A stretch of DNA of 64,000 nucleotides, from assembly GCA_000223315.2 (NCBI GenBank), contig AFUS01000004.1, forward strand, positions 62,001 to 126,000, read 5' to 3'. Shown here one piece after another: positions 9,988 through 21,082 of this stretch. Source of the DNA: Parvimonas sp. oral taxon 393 str. F0440 (GTDB taxonomy: Bacteria; Bacillota; Clostridia; Tissierellales; Peptoniphilaceae). Within the stretch, counting starts at the first letter, position 1; every line of letters begins with the position of its first letter. Position numbers and translations under genes: made by a program. The notes under the pieces are model-generated. The model was not told the DNA's origin, made no database searches, and saw only the letters and a program-made list of their open reading frames with translations.

Positions 9988-10231
9988 CGTGTTTCCACTT
10001 TGATAAATTTTTAAGGTAAACACGATGAAATTAATATAGTTTAACGAAGTTAAACTATATTAATTATATCATATTTTCTTTTTGATAACTAAATTAAGGT
10101 AAATATGATGAAATATGTATAATTTAACAAAGTTACTTGGATATTATATCGTGTTTTCATTTTGATAAATTTTTAAGGTAAACACGATGAAATAAATATA
10201 ATTTAACAAAGTTAAATTATATTTATTATAA
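9988..10231. repeat. Three tandem copies of an ~81-bp hairpin unit
   Basis: Units at about 9988-10069, 10070-10149 and 10150-10231 share one layout: CGTGTTT, TTTGATAA, AAGGTAAACACGATGAAAT, then an AT-rich palindrome centred on TTTAACAAAGTTAAA. Each unit forms a CGTGTTT/AAACACG stem. In unit 2 both arms change together (CATATTT/AAATATG), keeping the pairing. The second hairpin is intact in units 1 and 3 and decayed in unit 2. The array lies between divergent purD and the ABC transporter gene; no coding potential was seen. Confidence 0.85.
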
Positions 10232-10369
10232 CATCAGAGCCAACTTTTTTCAACTTTAATTTTTTAAAGTAATTGGAATTGATAATTTTTCTATGTTCAA
10301 TTAATTTTTTATATAAAAGGGTATATTATTCTTATGTTAAGAATTTTATTTTAGTAAAGGAGGACGGGA

Positions 10370-13300
10370 ATGTTACAGCTTAAGAATATCAGTAAAAGTT
10401 ATAAAACAGGGGATTTAATTCAAAAAGCATTAGATAATGTATCTCTTAATTTTAGAGATAATGAATTTGTCTCTATTCTTGGTCCGAGTGGTAGTGGAAA
10501 ATCTACTTTATTAAATATAATAGGTGGATTAGATAAATATGAACAAGGTGAGCTTTTAATTGATGGAATATCAACTAAAAAATATAAAAATGAAGATTGG
10601 GATAGTTACAGAAATCATACAATAGGTTTTGTTTTTCAAAGTTATAATTTAATTTCTCATCAGACTGTTTTAGCCAATGTGGAATTGGCTTTAACCATTT
10701 CCGGAATATCTAAAGCTGAAAGAGAAAAAAGAGCTATTGATGTACTGGATAAGGTTGGGCTTAAAAGTCAAATGCATAAAAAGCCTAATCAGCTATCCGG
10801 TGGGCAAATGCAAAGAGTTGCTATAGCAAGAGCTCTTGTAAATAATCCCGGCATTGTACTTGCAGACGAACCTACAGGTGCTCTTGATTCGGAAACAAGT
10901 GTTCAAGTTATGGAGTTACTTAAAGAGGTTGCAAAAGATAGACTTGTAATAATGGTTACTCATAATCCAAAGTTGGCAAATGAATATTCAACTAGAATTG
11001 TTGAATTAAATGACGGACAAATTATTTCCGACTCTAATCCTTTTATTTTAGAAAATGAGAGCAATGGAGTTCATAAAAATTTTGGAAAATCTTCTATGTC
11101 ATACTCTACAAGTATAGCTTTGAGTTTTAATAATTTAAAAACTAAATTTAAAAGAACTCTTATGGTTGCAATTGCGGGGTCAATCGGAATAATCGGTATA
11201 GCTTTAATTTTGGGTTTATCCAATGGTGTAAATCAGTTTATTAAGGATACCGAAGAGGAGACTATGGTTTCATATCCGATAGAGATTGACAGCAGTAGTT
11301 TTTCAATGTCTAAAATCTTTGAAAATTCGAGTAAAGAAGATGATGGAGATATAAGCGAAGTAAAAACTATTCAAAAAATGTTAAAAGCAATTAATAAAAA
11401 TGATTTATCTTCTTTAAAAAATTATTTTGAAAATGACGGGAAAGCGATCAATAATTATGCTAAGACAATTGAATATAAATACGATATTACACCTATTATT
11501 TATACTTTAAATAATGAGAAATATGTTAAAGTAAATCCAAATGAGGCTTTTAAGTCTATGGGTTTTTCATCTAATAATTTTATGTTTTCAAGAAATTCTA
11601 TGAGGGCTTTTTCTAAATTGCCTAAAAACGAAGAAATATATAAGGATAAATATACTTTAAAATTCGGCTCTTGGCCTAGTAATGAAAATGAAGCTATAGT
11701 AATAACTAATTCAAAGGGTTCTCTATCCGATTTTATTTTTTATTCTTTGGGACTTCGTGATAATGATGAGCTTTCAAAAATGGCTAAAAAATTTGAAAAG
11801 AGAGAAGAAAATGTTATAGAAGAGGATAATATTTCTTGGAAATATGAAGATATTGTTGGGAGAGAATTTAAAGTTTTAAGTAGCTCACAGCTATATTCTT
11901 ATGACTCTAAAAATAAAGTATATATAGAAAATTCTTCAGATTTGTCATTTGTTGAAAATCTTTTAAAAAACAAATCAATAAATTTAAAAATAGTTGGAAT
12001 AGCTTCTCCAAATAGTGATGAAAATTCTTCTATTTTGCCAACAGGTATTTGGTATAGAGATGAGTTAGAAACAAGTTTAAGAAAAATATCTAAAGAAAGT
12101 GAAGTTGTAAAGGCTCAAAAAGAAAACCCAAATACCAATATTTTAACAAATACTCCTTTTGGAGAAAAAATTAAACAAAATTTAGACTTTGCAAAATTAT
12201 TTTCAATAGATCAGAAAAAACTATCTGAAGTATTTAAAATAGATACTTCTAAATTAAATTTTAATGTAAATTCAATGAATAATATTGATTTTTCAAAAAT
12301 TTTGAATAATATCGGAAATGATGATTTTTTAAAAATTTAGACATCAAACTGGATTCGGATAAATTAATTCGATTAATCAGTGATATTTTAAAAGGATATT
12401 TAGAATTTTCTTCTAAAAATCCTTCAACTAATTATATTGAATTGCCAAAGTCAATAAGTGATTATATGAAAACTGATGATGCAAAAAATATTCTAAAGGA
12501 ATTTTTTGGAAAGATGATTTCTAAAAATAGTGGAACTTTGATTACAAATGAAAAGATAACTGATATAATGAAATCTATTATGTCAGGATATCCGGAATTT
12601 GCGAAAAAGAATAATTACACTGATCCTAATAAATTTAATCAATATTTATTAGAGTATTTTAAAACTCCTGAAGCTAGAGGAAAAGTTTCAGCTGAAACTA
12701 GAAAACTATTAAATTCTTTAGGAGAAAATTTAAAACTCGATAATAATGATATAGCAGAATTAGCAAAGGCTCTGTCAAATGGATATTTGAAATATGCCAA
12801 AGAAAATAACAAGCCTGATCCATCTAAATTAAAAGAGTCTTTTAATTCTTATATTGGAACAGCAGATGCAAAAAATATGATTTCTTCGGGAGTAAAAGAT
12901 TTAATTAATTCCGGTTTATCAGGAAATCAAAATTCTTCACAAAATTTTGTAGATGGTTTAATTAAAAATATTTCATCAGCAATAGCTAATAGCATTAGAG
13001 AGGCTCTAACATCTTCTATGAAAAATTTGCCAAAGGCATTATCAATAGATTCAAGTAAATTCGGGAATGCCTTTTCTATGAACTTAAATGAGGAAGAAAT
13101 AAAATCACTAATTACTGCTATGACTAATAGTAATGAAAGTTCTTATGAGAACAATATGAAGTTATTTAACTATGTTGAAGATAAGGATATTTCTAAAATC
13201 AGTATTTATCCTAAAGATTTTGAAACAAAACAGTCAATAATTTCTCTGCTCGATAAATACAATGAGATGAGAAAAAATAACTCCGAAGATGATAAAGTGA

Positions 13301-13764
13301 TAACTTATACAGATTTAGTCGGAACAATACTTTCTTCTGTAACGACAATTATAAATGTAATAAGCTATGTACTAATTGCATTCGTATCCATATCACTAGT
13401 AGTTTCTTCTATTATGATTGGGGTTATAACATATATAAGTGTACTTGAAAGAAAAAAAGAGATTGGGATTTTAAGGTCAATCGGAGCTTCAAAGAAAAAT
13501 ATATCACAGGTCTTTAATGCAGAAACCGGAATAATCGGCTTATTCGCTGGGATTCTTGGAATTGGAATAACATATTTATTACTGATACCTATAAATATTA
13601 TAATAAGAGAAGTTACCGAAATGCCGAATATAACTGCTTATCTATCTATTCCACAGGCTATAACTTTAATCTTAATCAGTATGATTTTAACATTAATAGG
13701 TGGATTTATTCCATCAAAGAGTGCGGCAAAACAAAATCCTGTTGAAGCTTTGAGAACAGAATAG
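10370..13764 (+). pseudogene. MacB/FtsX-type ABC transporter (ATPase fused to permease), frameshifted
   Basis: This is a fused ABC exporter of the macrolide/lipoprotein-efflux (MacB, FtsX-permease) type. The ATPase part has Walker A GPSGSGKST, signature LSGGQMQR and Walker B VLADEPTGALD. One membrane segment follows near residue 265, then a very long extracytoplasmic region, then three membrane segments and an FtsX-like end (RKKEIGILRSIGASKKNI ... PVEALRTE). The frame breaks at 12340. One extra T in the T6 run at 12325-12330 joins it to the downstream frame, including KLDSDKLIRLISDILKGYL, for about 1131 residues. The large external domain suggests peptide or antimicrobial handling. GGAGGACGGG precedes ATG 10370. 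Confidence 0.9.
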
Positions 13765-13774
13765 TAAATTTAGT

Positions 13775-13805
13775 AAAAAACTAAGGATAATCTCCTTAGT
13801 TTTTT
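13775..13805 (+). terminator. Terminator of the ABC transporter gene
   Basis: Perfect stem AAAAAACTAAGGA / TCCTTAGTTTTTT with a 5-base loop, 10 bases after the stop codon. Confidence 0.92.
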
Positions 13806-14085
13806 GTTGGATATGTTTTATTGGTTTTATATTTATATAAAAATATCTTTACAATAAAATGAAGTTTAAAGACGAAAAAATGAGTTGATATATTATTTCA
13901 AAAGATTTTCTGTTTAAAATTTTACAGGACAACGATATTTTTAATGACAAATAGTATTAATAGGCAAATAAAAGTTTTATAGCTTTAAAAAAGATATTAC
14001 AAATTCTGCTTTATTATTATGATATTATTTGAATTATTTATCCGTATATGCCATATAAAAATATTAAATTTTTCTATATAAGGTG
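13806..14085. other. AT-rich spacer without recognised features
   Basis: No open frame with a ribosome site, no RNA element and no copy of the dispersed repeats was seen between the ABC transporter terminator and the tdh promoter. Confidence 0.5.
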
Positions 14086-14114
14086 TTGTAAAGTAATTAA
14101 AATTGATGTATAAT
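14086..14114 (+). promoter_or_regulatory. Sigma-A promoter of tdh-kbl
   Basis: TTGTAA (14086-14091), a 17-base spacer and a perfect TATAAT (14109-14114) lie about 50 bases before the tdh start. No operator palindrome was seen. Confidence 0.7.
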
Positions 14115-14165
14115 ACATTTGGATAGTAAAAACTTTACCCAATGATTTTGAAAGGAGAATGAATA

Positions 14166-15107
14166 ATGAAAAGGATTTTAATGACAGGAGCACTTGGACA
14201 AATAGGTACTGAATTGGCTCTTTATTTGGGGGATATTTACGGAAGAGAAAATATATTAGCTACAGACTGTTCAGATGCAAACAAAGCGGCTATCGAAGAT
14301 ATTCGTTTTGAAACATTAGATGTTACTGATCCAAAGAGAATGTTTGAATTAGCGAAAGAATTTAAGGCTGATACAATTGTAAATTTAGCAGCAATACTTT
14401 CTGCTAGAGGAGAAAGTATGCCACAATTAACTTGGAAGGTTAATGTTGACGGGGTAGTAAATACTTTAGAAGTTGCAAGAGAATTAAATGCAAAAGTATT
14501 TGTTCCTTCATCAATAGCAGCATTTGGAGTTGGTACTCCACTTGATAATACACCACAAGTTACTATTCAAAGACCTAATACTATGTATGGAGTAACAAAG
14601 GTTTCAGGAGAACTTTTATGTGATTACTATTTTAATAAATTTGGCGTTGACGTAAGAGGAGTTCGTTATCCGGGAATTATTTCTTATAAAACATTACCTG
14701 GTGCAGGAACAACTGACTATGCAGTTCATATTTATTATGAAGCAATTAAAAACAAAGCTTACACTTCTTATATAGGTAAAGGAACTCAAATGGATATGCT
14801 TTATATGCCTGATGCACTTAAAGCAGTTGTTGATTTAATGGAAGCTGATCCTTCAAAACTTAAGGACAGAAATGCTTTCAATATTACAGCTATGAGTTTG
14901 ACACCTGAAATTTTAGAAGAAAGTATCAAAAAATATATGCCTGAATTTAAACTAAGCTACGATGTAGATCCAATCAGACAAGCTATAGCTGAAAGCTGGC
15001 CAAATTCATTGGATGACTCTGCAGCAAGAGAACAATGGGGTTGGAAACCAAGTTTTGATTTAGACAAGATGACAGTTGATATGTTAGAAAATTTGAGAAA
15101 AAATTAA
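14166..15107 (+). CDS. tdh: L-threonine 3-dehydrogenase, short-chain epimerase-like type
   Basis: The 313-residue NAD-dependent enzyme oxidises L-threonine to 2-amino-3-oxobutyrate. It belongs to the extended short-chain dehydrogenase/epimerase fold, not the zinc type: it has the Rossmann motif TGALGQIGTELALYLG at the N terminus, a serine-rich stretch VPSSIAAFG and the catalytic YGVTKVSGE. AAAGGAGAATG precedes the start. It sits 26 bases before kbl, whose product uses its reactive ketone directly, so the pair degrades threonine to glycine and acetyl-CoA. Confidence 0.94.
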   Translation: MKRILMTGALGQIGTELALYLGDIYGRENILATDCSDANKAAIEDIRFETLDVTDPKRMFELAKEFKADTIVNLAAILSARGESMPQLTWKVNVDGVVNTLEVARELNAKVFVPSSIAAFGVGTPLDNTPQVTIQRPNTMYGVTKVSGELLCDYYFNKFGVDVRGVRYPGIISYKTLPGAGTTDYAVHIYYEAIKNKAYTSYIGKGTQMDMLYMPDALKAVVDLMEADPSKLKDRNAFNITAMSLTPEILEESIKKYMPEFKLSYDVDPIRQAIAESWPNSLDDSAAREQWGWKPSFDLDKMTVDMLENLRKN

Positions 15108-15133
15108 AATAGTTATAGATAGGAGATAGAGAT

Positions 15134-16318
15134 ATGAGTATTCATGATTTAGAATTTTTACAAGAAAAAGTTAATAAGTTAAAAGAAGATGGAGTTTATC
15201 GTACATTACCTGTATTAAACGGAAAGAATTCATCAACAATTATTCTTGACGGAAAAGAAATGGTAAATTTATCAGCAAACAACTATTTAGGACTTGCTAA
15301 TAATCCTGTTTTAAAGAAAAAAGCTCAAGAAGCTATTGAAAAATATGGCGTTGGAGCAGGTGCTGTAAGAACTATCATCGGAAATATGGATTTACACGAA
15401 GAATTAGAAAAGAAATTAGCAACTTTCAAAAAATCTCCAAGAGCATTCATTTTCCAATCAGGTTATGATTGTAATATAGGAACTATCCAAGCAATTACAG
15501 AAAAAGGCGATTTAATTATCTCTGATGAATTAAACCACGCTTCAATTATCGACGGTATTAGAATGACTAAAGCTGATAAAGCAGTTTTCAAACACAGCGA
15601 TATGGAAGACCTTGAAAGAGTTTTAGTTGAAGCTCAAGGAAAATATAAGACAATCTTAATTATTACTGACGGTGTTTTCTCAATGGACGGAGACCTTGCA
15701 AAATTACCTGAAATCGTAAAATTAGCTGAAAAATATAATGCATTAACTTATGTTGATGATGCTCACGGTTCAGGAGTAATGGGAAGCCACGGAAGAGGAA
15801 CTGTAGATCATTTCGGATTACATGACAAAGTTGACTTTGTTATAGGAACTCTTTCAAAAGCTATCGGAGTTAAAGGTGGATATGTTGCTTGTAACGAAGT
15901 TGCTTACGAATGGTTAAACCACAGAGCAAGACCTGTACTATTCAGTACAACTTTATCTCCTGGAGATACTGCTGCTTGTATCGCATCTGTAGAAACTTTA
16001 ATCGAATCAGATGAATTACAAAAGAAACTTTGGGATAATGCTAAATACTTTAAAGAACAATTAGGAAAATTAGGATTTAACACAGGTCATTCAGAAACTC
16101 CTATTACTCCTGTAATTATCGGAGAAGAAGCAAAGACTATGGAATTTTCTAAAAAATTAAGAGAATACGGAGTATTCGGTTCAGCAATAGTATTCCCAAC
16201 TGTACCAAGAGGAACAGGAAGAATTCGTTGTATGATTTCTGCAGCTCATAGTAAAGAAGAATTAGATAAAGCTGTAAAAGCATTTGAATTAGCTGGAAAA
16301 GATATGGGAATCATCTAG
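15134..16318 (+). CDS. kbl: Glycine C-acetyltransferase (2-amino-3-ketobutyrate CoA ligase)
   Basis: This PLP enzyme cleaves 2-amino-3-ketobutyrate with CoA to glycine and acetyl-CoA. The 394 residues have the alpha-oxoamine synthase signatures [42 protein letters not shown] and the PLP-lysine stretch [13 protein letters not shown]. The ribosome site is AGGAGATAGAG. It follows tdh in an apparent two-gene operon closed by a terminator. It belongs to the same family as BioF; the tdh neighbour decides for Kbl. Confidence 0.95.
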   Translation: MSIHDLEFLQEKVNKLKEDGVYRTLPVLNGKNSSTIILDGKEMVNLSANNYLGLANNPVLKKKAQEAIEKYGVGAGAVRTIIGNMDLHEELEKKLATFKKSPRAFIFQSGYDCNIGTIQAITEKGDLIISDELNHASIIDGIRMTKADKAVFKHSDMEDLERVLVEAQGKYKTILIITDGVFSMDGDLAKLPEIVKLAEKYNALTYVDDAHGSGVMGSHGRGTVDHFGLHDKVDFVIGTLSKAIGVKGGYVACNEVAYEWLNHRARPVLFSTTLSPGDTAACIASVETLIESDELQKKLWDNAKYFKEQLGKLGFNTGHSETPITPVIIGEEAKTMEFSKKLREYGVFGSAIVFPTVPRGTGRIRCMISAAHSKEELDKAVKAFELAGKDMGII

Positions 16319-16357
16319 TATAAATAATAGTTTTTCATAATATTATCAAAATTTTTA

Positions 16358-16384
16358 AAGAGGAGAAGAATTCTCCTCTTTTTT
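16358..16384 (+). terminator. Terminator of tdh-kbl
   Basis: Perfect stem AAAGAGGAGAA / TTCTCCTCTTT with a 3-base loop and a run of six T. Confidence 0.93.
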
Positions 16385-16549
16385 AAGTACATTTAAGTTT
16401 TTAACGATATAATGTTTACAGTTGATAGACAATACATATATTTTATATTAAAATTCATTGTATTATACTGTTGATAACTAAATTTATTTTTTTGAATATA
16501 TTTTTCGAAAAAATTTAAAAAAAGTTTTTTCTTTAAGCTTACTTTAAGG

Positions 16550-16578
16550 TTGACAGATTATAATATATTCAAGATAAT
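16550..16578 (+). promoter_or_regulatory. Probable promoter of the htrA gene
   Basis: TTGACA (16550-16555), 17 bases, then GATAAT (16573-16578), 30 bases before the start codon. A TATAAT-like word also lies inside the spacer. Confidence 0.55.
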
Positions 16579-16607
16579 AAATGAGATTAAAAAAGAGGTG
16601 ATTTATT

Positions 16608-18301
16608 ATGGATAATAAAAAAGACAATATTTTTGATGAAAATGAAAATAATACTGAAAATATAAAAGAAAATATAGAAGAAACTTCAGAAAAAGTAGAA
16701 GAAGTAAAAGATATAATAAATGAAGAAACAAAAGACGAAATAAATGAAGAAGTAAAAGATGATATTACTGAATCATCTGATATAGACGAAATAAATGAAA
16801 TGTCTAATATGGATGAAATAAATGAAACACAAAAATTGTTCAATCAAGATGATATAGATGAAATAAATAATATAAGTGATGAAGATTATGGAGAATATAT
16901 CGAAGAGCAGATTGAAGAACCTTATGATTGTTCCGTTGAACAGGAAATTTACGATGAAGAATATATGGAAGACTCAAATGAAAAAGATAAAAAATTTGAA
17001 GCTTATGTTGACGGACTTGTTCAAAAGGAATTTGAAAAAAGAAAAAAGGAAATAGACTTAAATCTTTCTCAAAATTTGTTTTAGCTATAATCTTAGCTAG
17101 TTCAATTAGTATAGGTGGAACAAGTTATTATCTAAAGAAAAATAATAGTGAAAAATCAGCTTTAAATCAAGCTCCAACTGATCAAAATGCAAATACAACA
17201 AATGCAGATACATCAGGCGGAACAACTGTAGAAAAAGCTGTTGCACAAAAAGCTATGCAATCAGTTGTAGGGATAACAACTGTAGGGGTTTCTGAAGATA
17301 TGTTCTCAACTCAAAAACAAACAAGTGGACTTGGCTCAGGGGTTATCGTAAGTAAAGAAGGATATATTTTAACTAATAATCACGTTGTTGACCCTTCAAA
17401 GACAAAATCCGTAACAGTAATTTTAAGTGACGGAACAAAGAGAGAAGCCAAAGTTCTATGGAGTGATAAAACTTTAGACTTAGCAGTTATTAAGATAGAT
17501 CCTAAAGGACTTGATTTAAAACCTGTTGAATTTGGAGACAGTTCAAAAGTTTCAATAGGGGATAAAGCTATAGCAATCGGTAATCCACTTGGTATAAATT
17601 TAAAATCAACTTTAACTTCCGGATACATTTCAGGAAAAGATAGAGTTATAACATTACAAGATGGTTCAACTATGGAAGGTTTATTCCAAACAGATGCGGC
17701 AATAAATCCTGGAAATAGTGGTGGTGGATTATTTAATGATAAAGGACAACTTATCGGAATAAATACAGCAAAAGCCGGAAATAGTGATGGAATCGGATTT
17801 TCAATTCCTTCAAATTTGGCAAAACCGATTTTAGAACAAATAATCAAAAACGGTAAGTTTGAAAGTGTATCACTTGGTATAAGAGGTATAGATGTTTCAA
17901 GATATAATGTATTAGGACAAGAAAAATTACCTGTTGACTCAGGTGTATATGTTCATGAAGTTCTATCAGGTTCTCCGGCAGAGTCTGCAGGATTAAAACC
18001 GAAAGACATTATAACAAAAGTTGGAGATACAAAAGTTACATCAAACTCAACTTTAAAAGCTGCCTTATTAAACTATAAGATTGGCGATAAAGTTAAAATT
18101 GAAGTTTACAGAGATGGAAAAACAACTACAATAGAAGTTAAATTCTCACAATTTGACTTAAATAAAGTTGAGAATAAGACAAAACAAAATCAAAATCAAA
18201 ACAGTTTTAATCCAAATCGTAATCGTAACAATGACAATTACAATGGAAATGAAGAAGATTTTGATGGAAATGATGATAACAACAGTAACAACAACAATTA
18301 A
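16608..18301 (+). pseudogene. htrA: HtrA/DegP-type membrane serine protease, frameshifted
   Basis: The product is an envelope quality-control protease. The N-terminal ~150 residues are very acidic and low-complexity (cytoplasmic). A membrane segment (KFVLAIILASSISIGG) follows, then a trypsin-like domain with the His of TNNHVVD, the Asp of DLAVIKID and the Ser of NPGNSGGGLF, then one PDZ domain (SGSPAESAGLKPKDIITKVG) and an Asn/Asp-rich tail. The first frame stops at 17084. One extra A in the A6 run 17042-17047 joins the parts into about 564 residues, and the membrane segment lies exactly in the joined stretch. AAGAGGTGA precedes ATG 16608. The catalytic triad is intact. Confidence 0.9.
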
Positions 18302-18360
18302 TTAGCATATTAGTAGAGATTTTTTTATAAATCCTCCGTAAAAATAAATAAATAAATGCG

Positions 18361-18395
18361 AAAAAAGTTATGAAAATAATTCATAACTTTTTTTG
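18361..18395 (+). terminator. Terminator after htrA
   Basis: Perfect stem AAAAAAGTTATGAA / TTCATAACTTTTTT with a 5-base loop. It lies between convergent htrA and the lipoprotein gene and can serve both. Confidence 0.92.
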
Positions 18396-18419
18396 TTGTA
18401 AGTTTTATTTATTTAATTA

Positions 18420-18812
18420 TTATTTGTAAATGCTATCTTTTGATAATTTAAATTCATAATTGTCATCTTCATCAATAATTGTTTCATCATCTACAAATGA
18501 AAGTTTGTATTCCAACTTATCTGCTGTTAAATATTTTTTATCGCCTTTTTTTACGATTTTAGGATTTTTAAATGTTGCTGCATTTTCTTTTTTCATTTTA
18601 TCTTTTGCCTTATTAATATCTTCAGGAGTTGAATTCGGATTTATTTTACTCGGTTCTCCTGAGTATATCACAACTTTTTCGGTAATAATAATATCTCCGC
18701 CGTTTTTACCAACAAATTTTCTTCCGTAATAATTTTTAATTTCATTACTTCCCGTACAAGAAGTTAAAAGTAAAATCATAAAACATAATAATATTTTACT
18801 AATTTTTTTCAT
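18420..18812 (-). CDS. Small predicted lipoprotein of unknown function
   Basis: The 130-residue product starts with a lipoprotein signal peptide whose lipobox is LLTSC, so Cys-19 would be lipidated and the protein held on the outer face of the membrane. The rest is a small charged domain with several lysine-rich strands and no motif I recognise. GGGAGGTAAGAT precedes the ATG. The leader carries an unusually GC-rich set of palindromes (18840-18895). It is convergent with htrA; a link to envelope stress is only a guess. Confidence 0.75.
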   Translation of the reverse strand: MKKISKILLCFMILLLTSCTGSNEIKNYYGRKFVGKNGGDIIITEKVVIYSGEPSKINPNSTPEDINKAKDKMKKENAATFKNPKIVKKGDKKYLTADKLEYKLSFVDDETIIDEDDNYEFKLSKDSIYK

Positions 18813-18837
18813 ATCTTACCTCCCACTAAAAATAAGA

Positions 18838-18895
18838 ACCCCACCCTTCCACGATGCTTCGCATCGGGTGGGTTCCCGGGAACCTTGTTGTTTCA
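18838..18895 (-). other. GC-rich nested palindromes in the lipoprotein leader
   Basis: On the minus strand: GGTTCCCGGGAACC (a 14-base palindrome), then GAACCCACCC, GATGCGAAGCATC and GGGTGGGGTTC, which can pair as a long stem with a small inner hairpin. This is far richer in GC than the surroundings. It ends about 25 bases before the lipoprotein start codon. It could be a transcription attenuator or a mobile palindromic unit. Confidence 0.6.
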
Positions 18896-19197
18896 CAATA
18901 AAAAATTAATTAACTACTAAAGTTAAAATATTAAAAAAATCTCCGTTTTTATACCTACTATAGTTAATGTAAAACATACTACCCTCCCAAAAAATTTTAC
19001 ATCATTAAGGTGAACTGATTTCTTACTACTATAATATCACAAAAAAAACAAAGTCAATGTATTATACATTTATATATAAATTAATTTTTTAACAATTAAC
19101 TTATTATCGAGATTTATCCACAATTTTTGTGGATAAGTCTAATAAATTGTAGATATTACTTGAAAATAGATATCTTTTTATGGTATAATATACACTT

Positions 19198-19321
19198 GAG
19201 CAATCAAGGAGTAATTATACTCCTAAATTTTTTGCTCGTAATATGTCGTGATGTTTAATGTGTAGTTTGTTTTTGTCTTTTTCTTTCGGAACTAACGTTA
19301 AGGTTCACGAAAAAAGAAAGG
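19198..19321 (+). promoter_or_regulatory. Structured 5' leader of the DEAD-box helicase gene
   Basis: Two inverted repeats lie in the leader. GGAGTAATTATACTCC is nested within GAGCAATCAA / TTTTTTGCTC (19198-19237). CTTTTTCTTTCGGAAC and GTTCACGAAAAAAGAAAG (19278-19320) form a long hairpin whose right arm holds the AAAGAAAGG ribosome site. Folding would hide the site; the helicase or warmth could open it. Confidence 0.55.
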
Positions 19322-19327
19322 AAAAAT

Positions 19328-21057
19328 ATGATAGAAAATTTTAATGATTTTAATTTGTCGAAGGAAGTTTTAAAAGCCGTTGTTGAAATGGGTTTTGAAG
19401 AACCTTCTCCAATTCAAAAACAAGCTATTCCAACTATGTTAAATGATGAAGACATTATCGGTCAAGCACAAACGGGAACAGGAAAGACAGCCTCTTTCGG
19501 TATTCCGATAGTAGAAAAAGTAAATAAAAACAATAAAACAACTCAAGCAATGGTACTTTGCCCAACAAGAGAATTGTCAATTCAAGTTGCAGAAGAAATT
19601 TCAAAACTTGCAAAGTATAAGGGAGTTACTGTTGTTCCAATTTATGGGGGACAACCAATAGAAAGACAAATTCGTTCTTTAAAAATGGGAGTACAAGTTG
19701 TTGTAGGAACTCCTGGACGTGTTATTGACCATATTAAGAGAAAAACTCTAAAAACTGAAAATATTAAGACTTTTGTATTAGATGAAGCGGACGAAATGTT
19801 TGATATGGGCTTTAGAGAAGATATTGAAAAAATTATAGGCTTTTTGCCTTATGAAAGACAAACAACTTTCTTCTCTGCTACAATGGATCAAGAAATTATG
19901 GACTTTGCAGCAAGATATCAAAGTGAGCCGAGACTTATAAAAGTTGTACCAAAGGAATTGACAGTTCCAAAGGTAACTCAATACTATTTTGCACTTAAAC
20001 ATAATATGAAACTTGAAATCTTATCCCGTATTTTAGATGTTCAAAATCCAAAGCTTACTGTAGTTTTTTGTAATACTAAAAAAATGGTTGATGACTTAAC
20101 TGCAGGACTTCAATCCCGTGGATATTTTGCGGACGGACTTCATGGGGATTTAAAACAAATCCAAAGAGATGGGGTAATGAATAAATTTAGAAATTCTACA
20201 ATTGATATTCTAGTTGCGACAGATGTTGCAGCCCGTGGTATAGACGTTGACGATGTAGATTTAGTTATAAATTACGATATGCCTCAAGATGTGGAATACT
20301 ATGTTCACAGGATTGGAAGAACTGCAAGAGCGGGTAGAGAAGGAACTGCAATAAGTTTTGTTTCACCAAGAGAAATGAATACTTTATCTCAAATTCAAAA
20401 ATACACAAAGACTAAAATAGAAAAAAGAGATATGCCAACTCTTAAAGACTTGATTAAAAGACATGAAGAAAGATTTATGGAAGACATTAAGGAAGAAATC
20501 AATAAAAATGAACATACAAAAGAGTTAAATCTTATAAATATTCTAATGAGTGAAGATTATTCTCCGATTGATATTGCAGCTTGTCTTTTAAAACATTATA
20601 ATGAAAATAATAAGCTTAACAATCACGAAGAGCTTATGGATGTTGATATTAAGAAAAATAAGAAAAAGGAAATGATAAGACTTCCATTTCAAACAAGGGT
20701 GGAAAATCAAATGTTACTGAAAAAAATTCCGGAAGAATTTATATCAACATAGGTTCAAGGAAGGGAGTTTCTCAAAGACATATTGTTTCTGCGCTTTGTA
20801 ACGATGCTAATATAAGTTCAAGAGATATTGGAGATATTGAAATTTTTGAAAAGTTCAGCTTTGTAAATATCCATAAAAATGCACTTAAAGATGCAGTAAA
20901 CAACTTAAACAATGCTCATATTAAGGGCTTTAAGGTTTTAGTTGAACTTGCCAATAAAAAGGAAGACTCTTCAAAATTTTCTGCAAAACCAAAAGATAAG
21001 AAAAATAAAAAGGATAAAAAAGACGAAAAGTCCAAACGTGATAAAAAGAGAAGATAA
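19328..21057 (+). pseudogene. DEAD-box RNA helicase (CshA/CsdA type), frameshifted near the C terminus
   Basis: This ATP-dependent RNA helicase probably acts in ribosome assembly and mRNA decay. Motifs in order: Q motif PSPIQKQAIP, AQTGTGKT (Walker A), PTRELSIQVA, GTPGR, DEAD, SAT, VATDVAARGID and HRIGRTARAG. The open frame ends at 20752. One extra A in the A7 run 20720-20726 continues it into a DbpA/CsdA-like RNA-binding domain (RIYINIGSRKGVSQRHIV ... IHKNALKDAVN) and a Lys/Asp-rich tail, about 576 residues in all. The complete length and the basic tail fit the DeaD/CsdA family. Confidence 0.9.
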
Positions 21058-21082
21058 TTTTTCAAGAAAATTAAGGTAAATT

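Noticed and set aside
9988-10231. CRISPR or replication-origin iterons
   Set aside because: Only three units of 81 bp, each hairpin-forming, without spacers, DnaA boxes or a rep gene.
16544-16843. 99-codon leftward frame opposite the htrA start
   Set aside because: It is a Ser/Ile-rich shadow of the acidic N-terminal region of HtrA.
18838-18895. T-box leader
   Set aside because: No TGGNACCGCG-type antiterminator motif or specifier stem, and the downstream gene is a lipoprotein.
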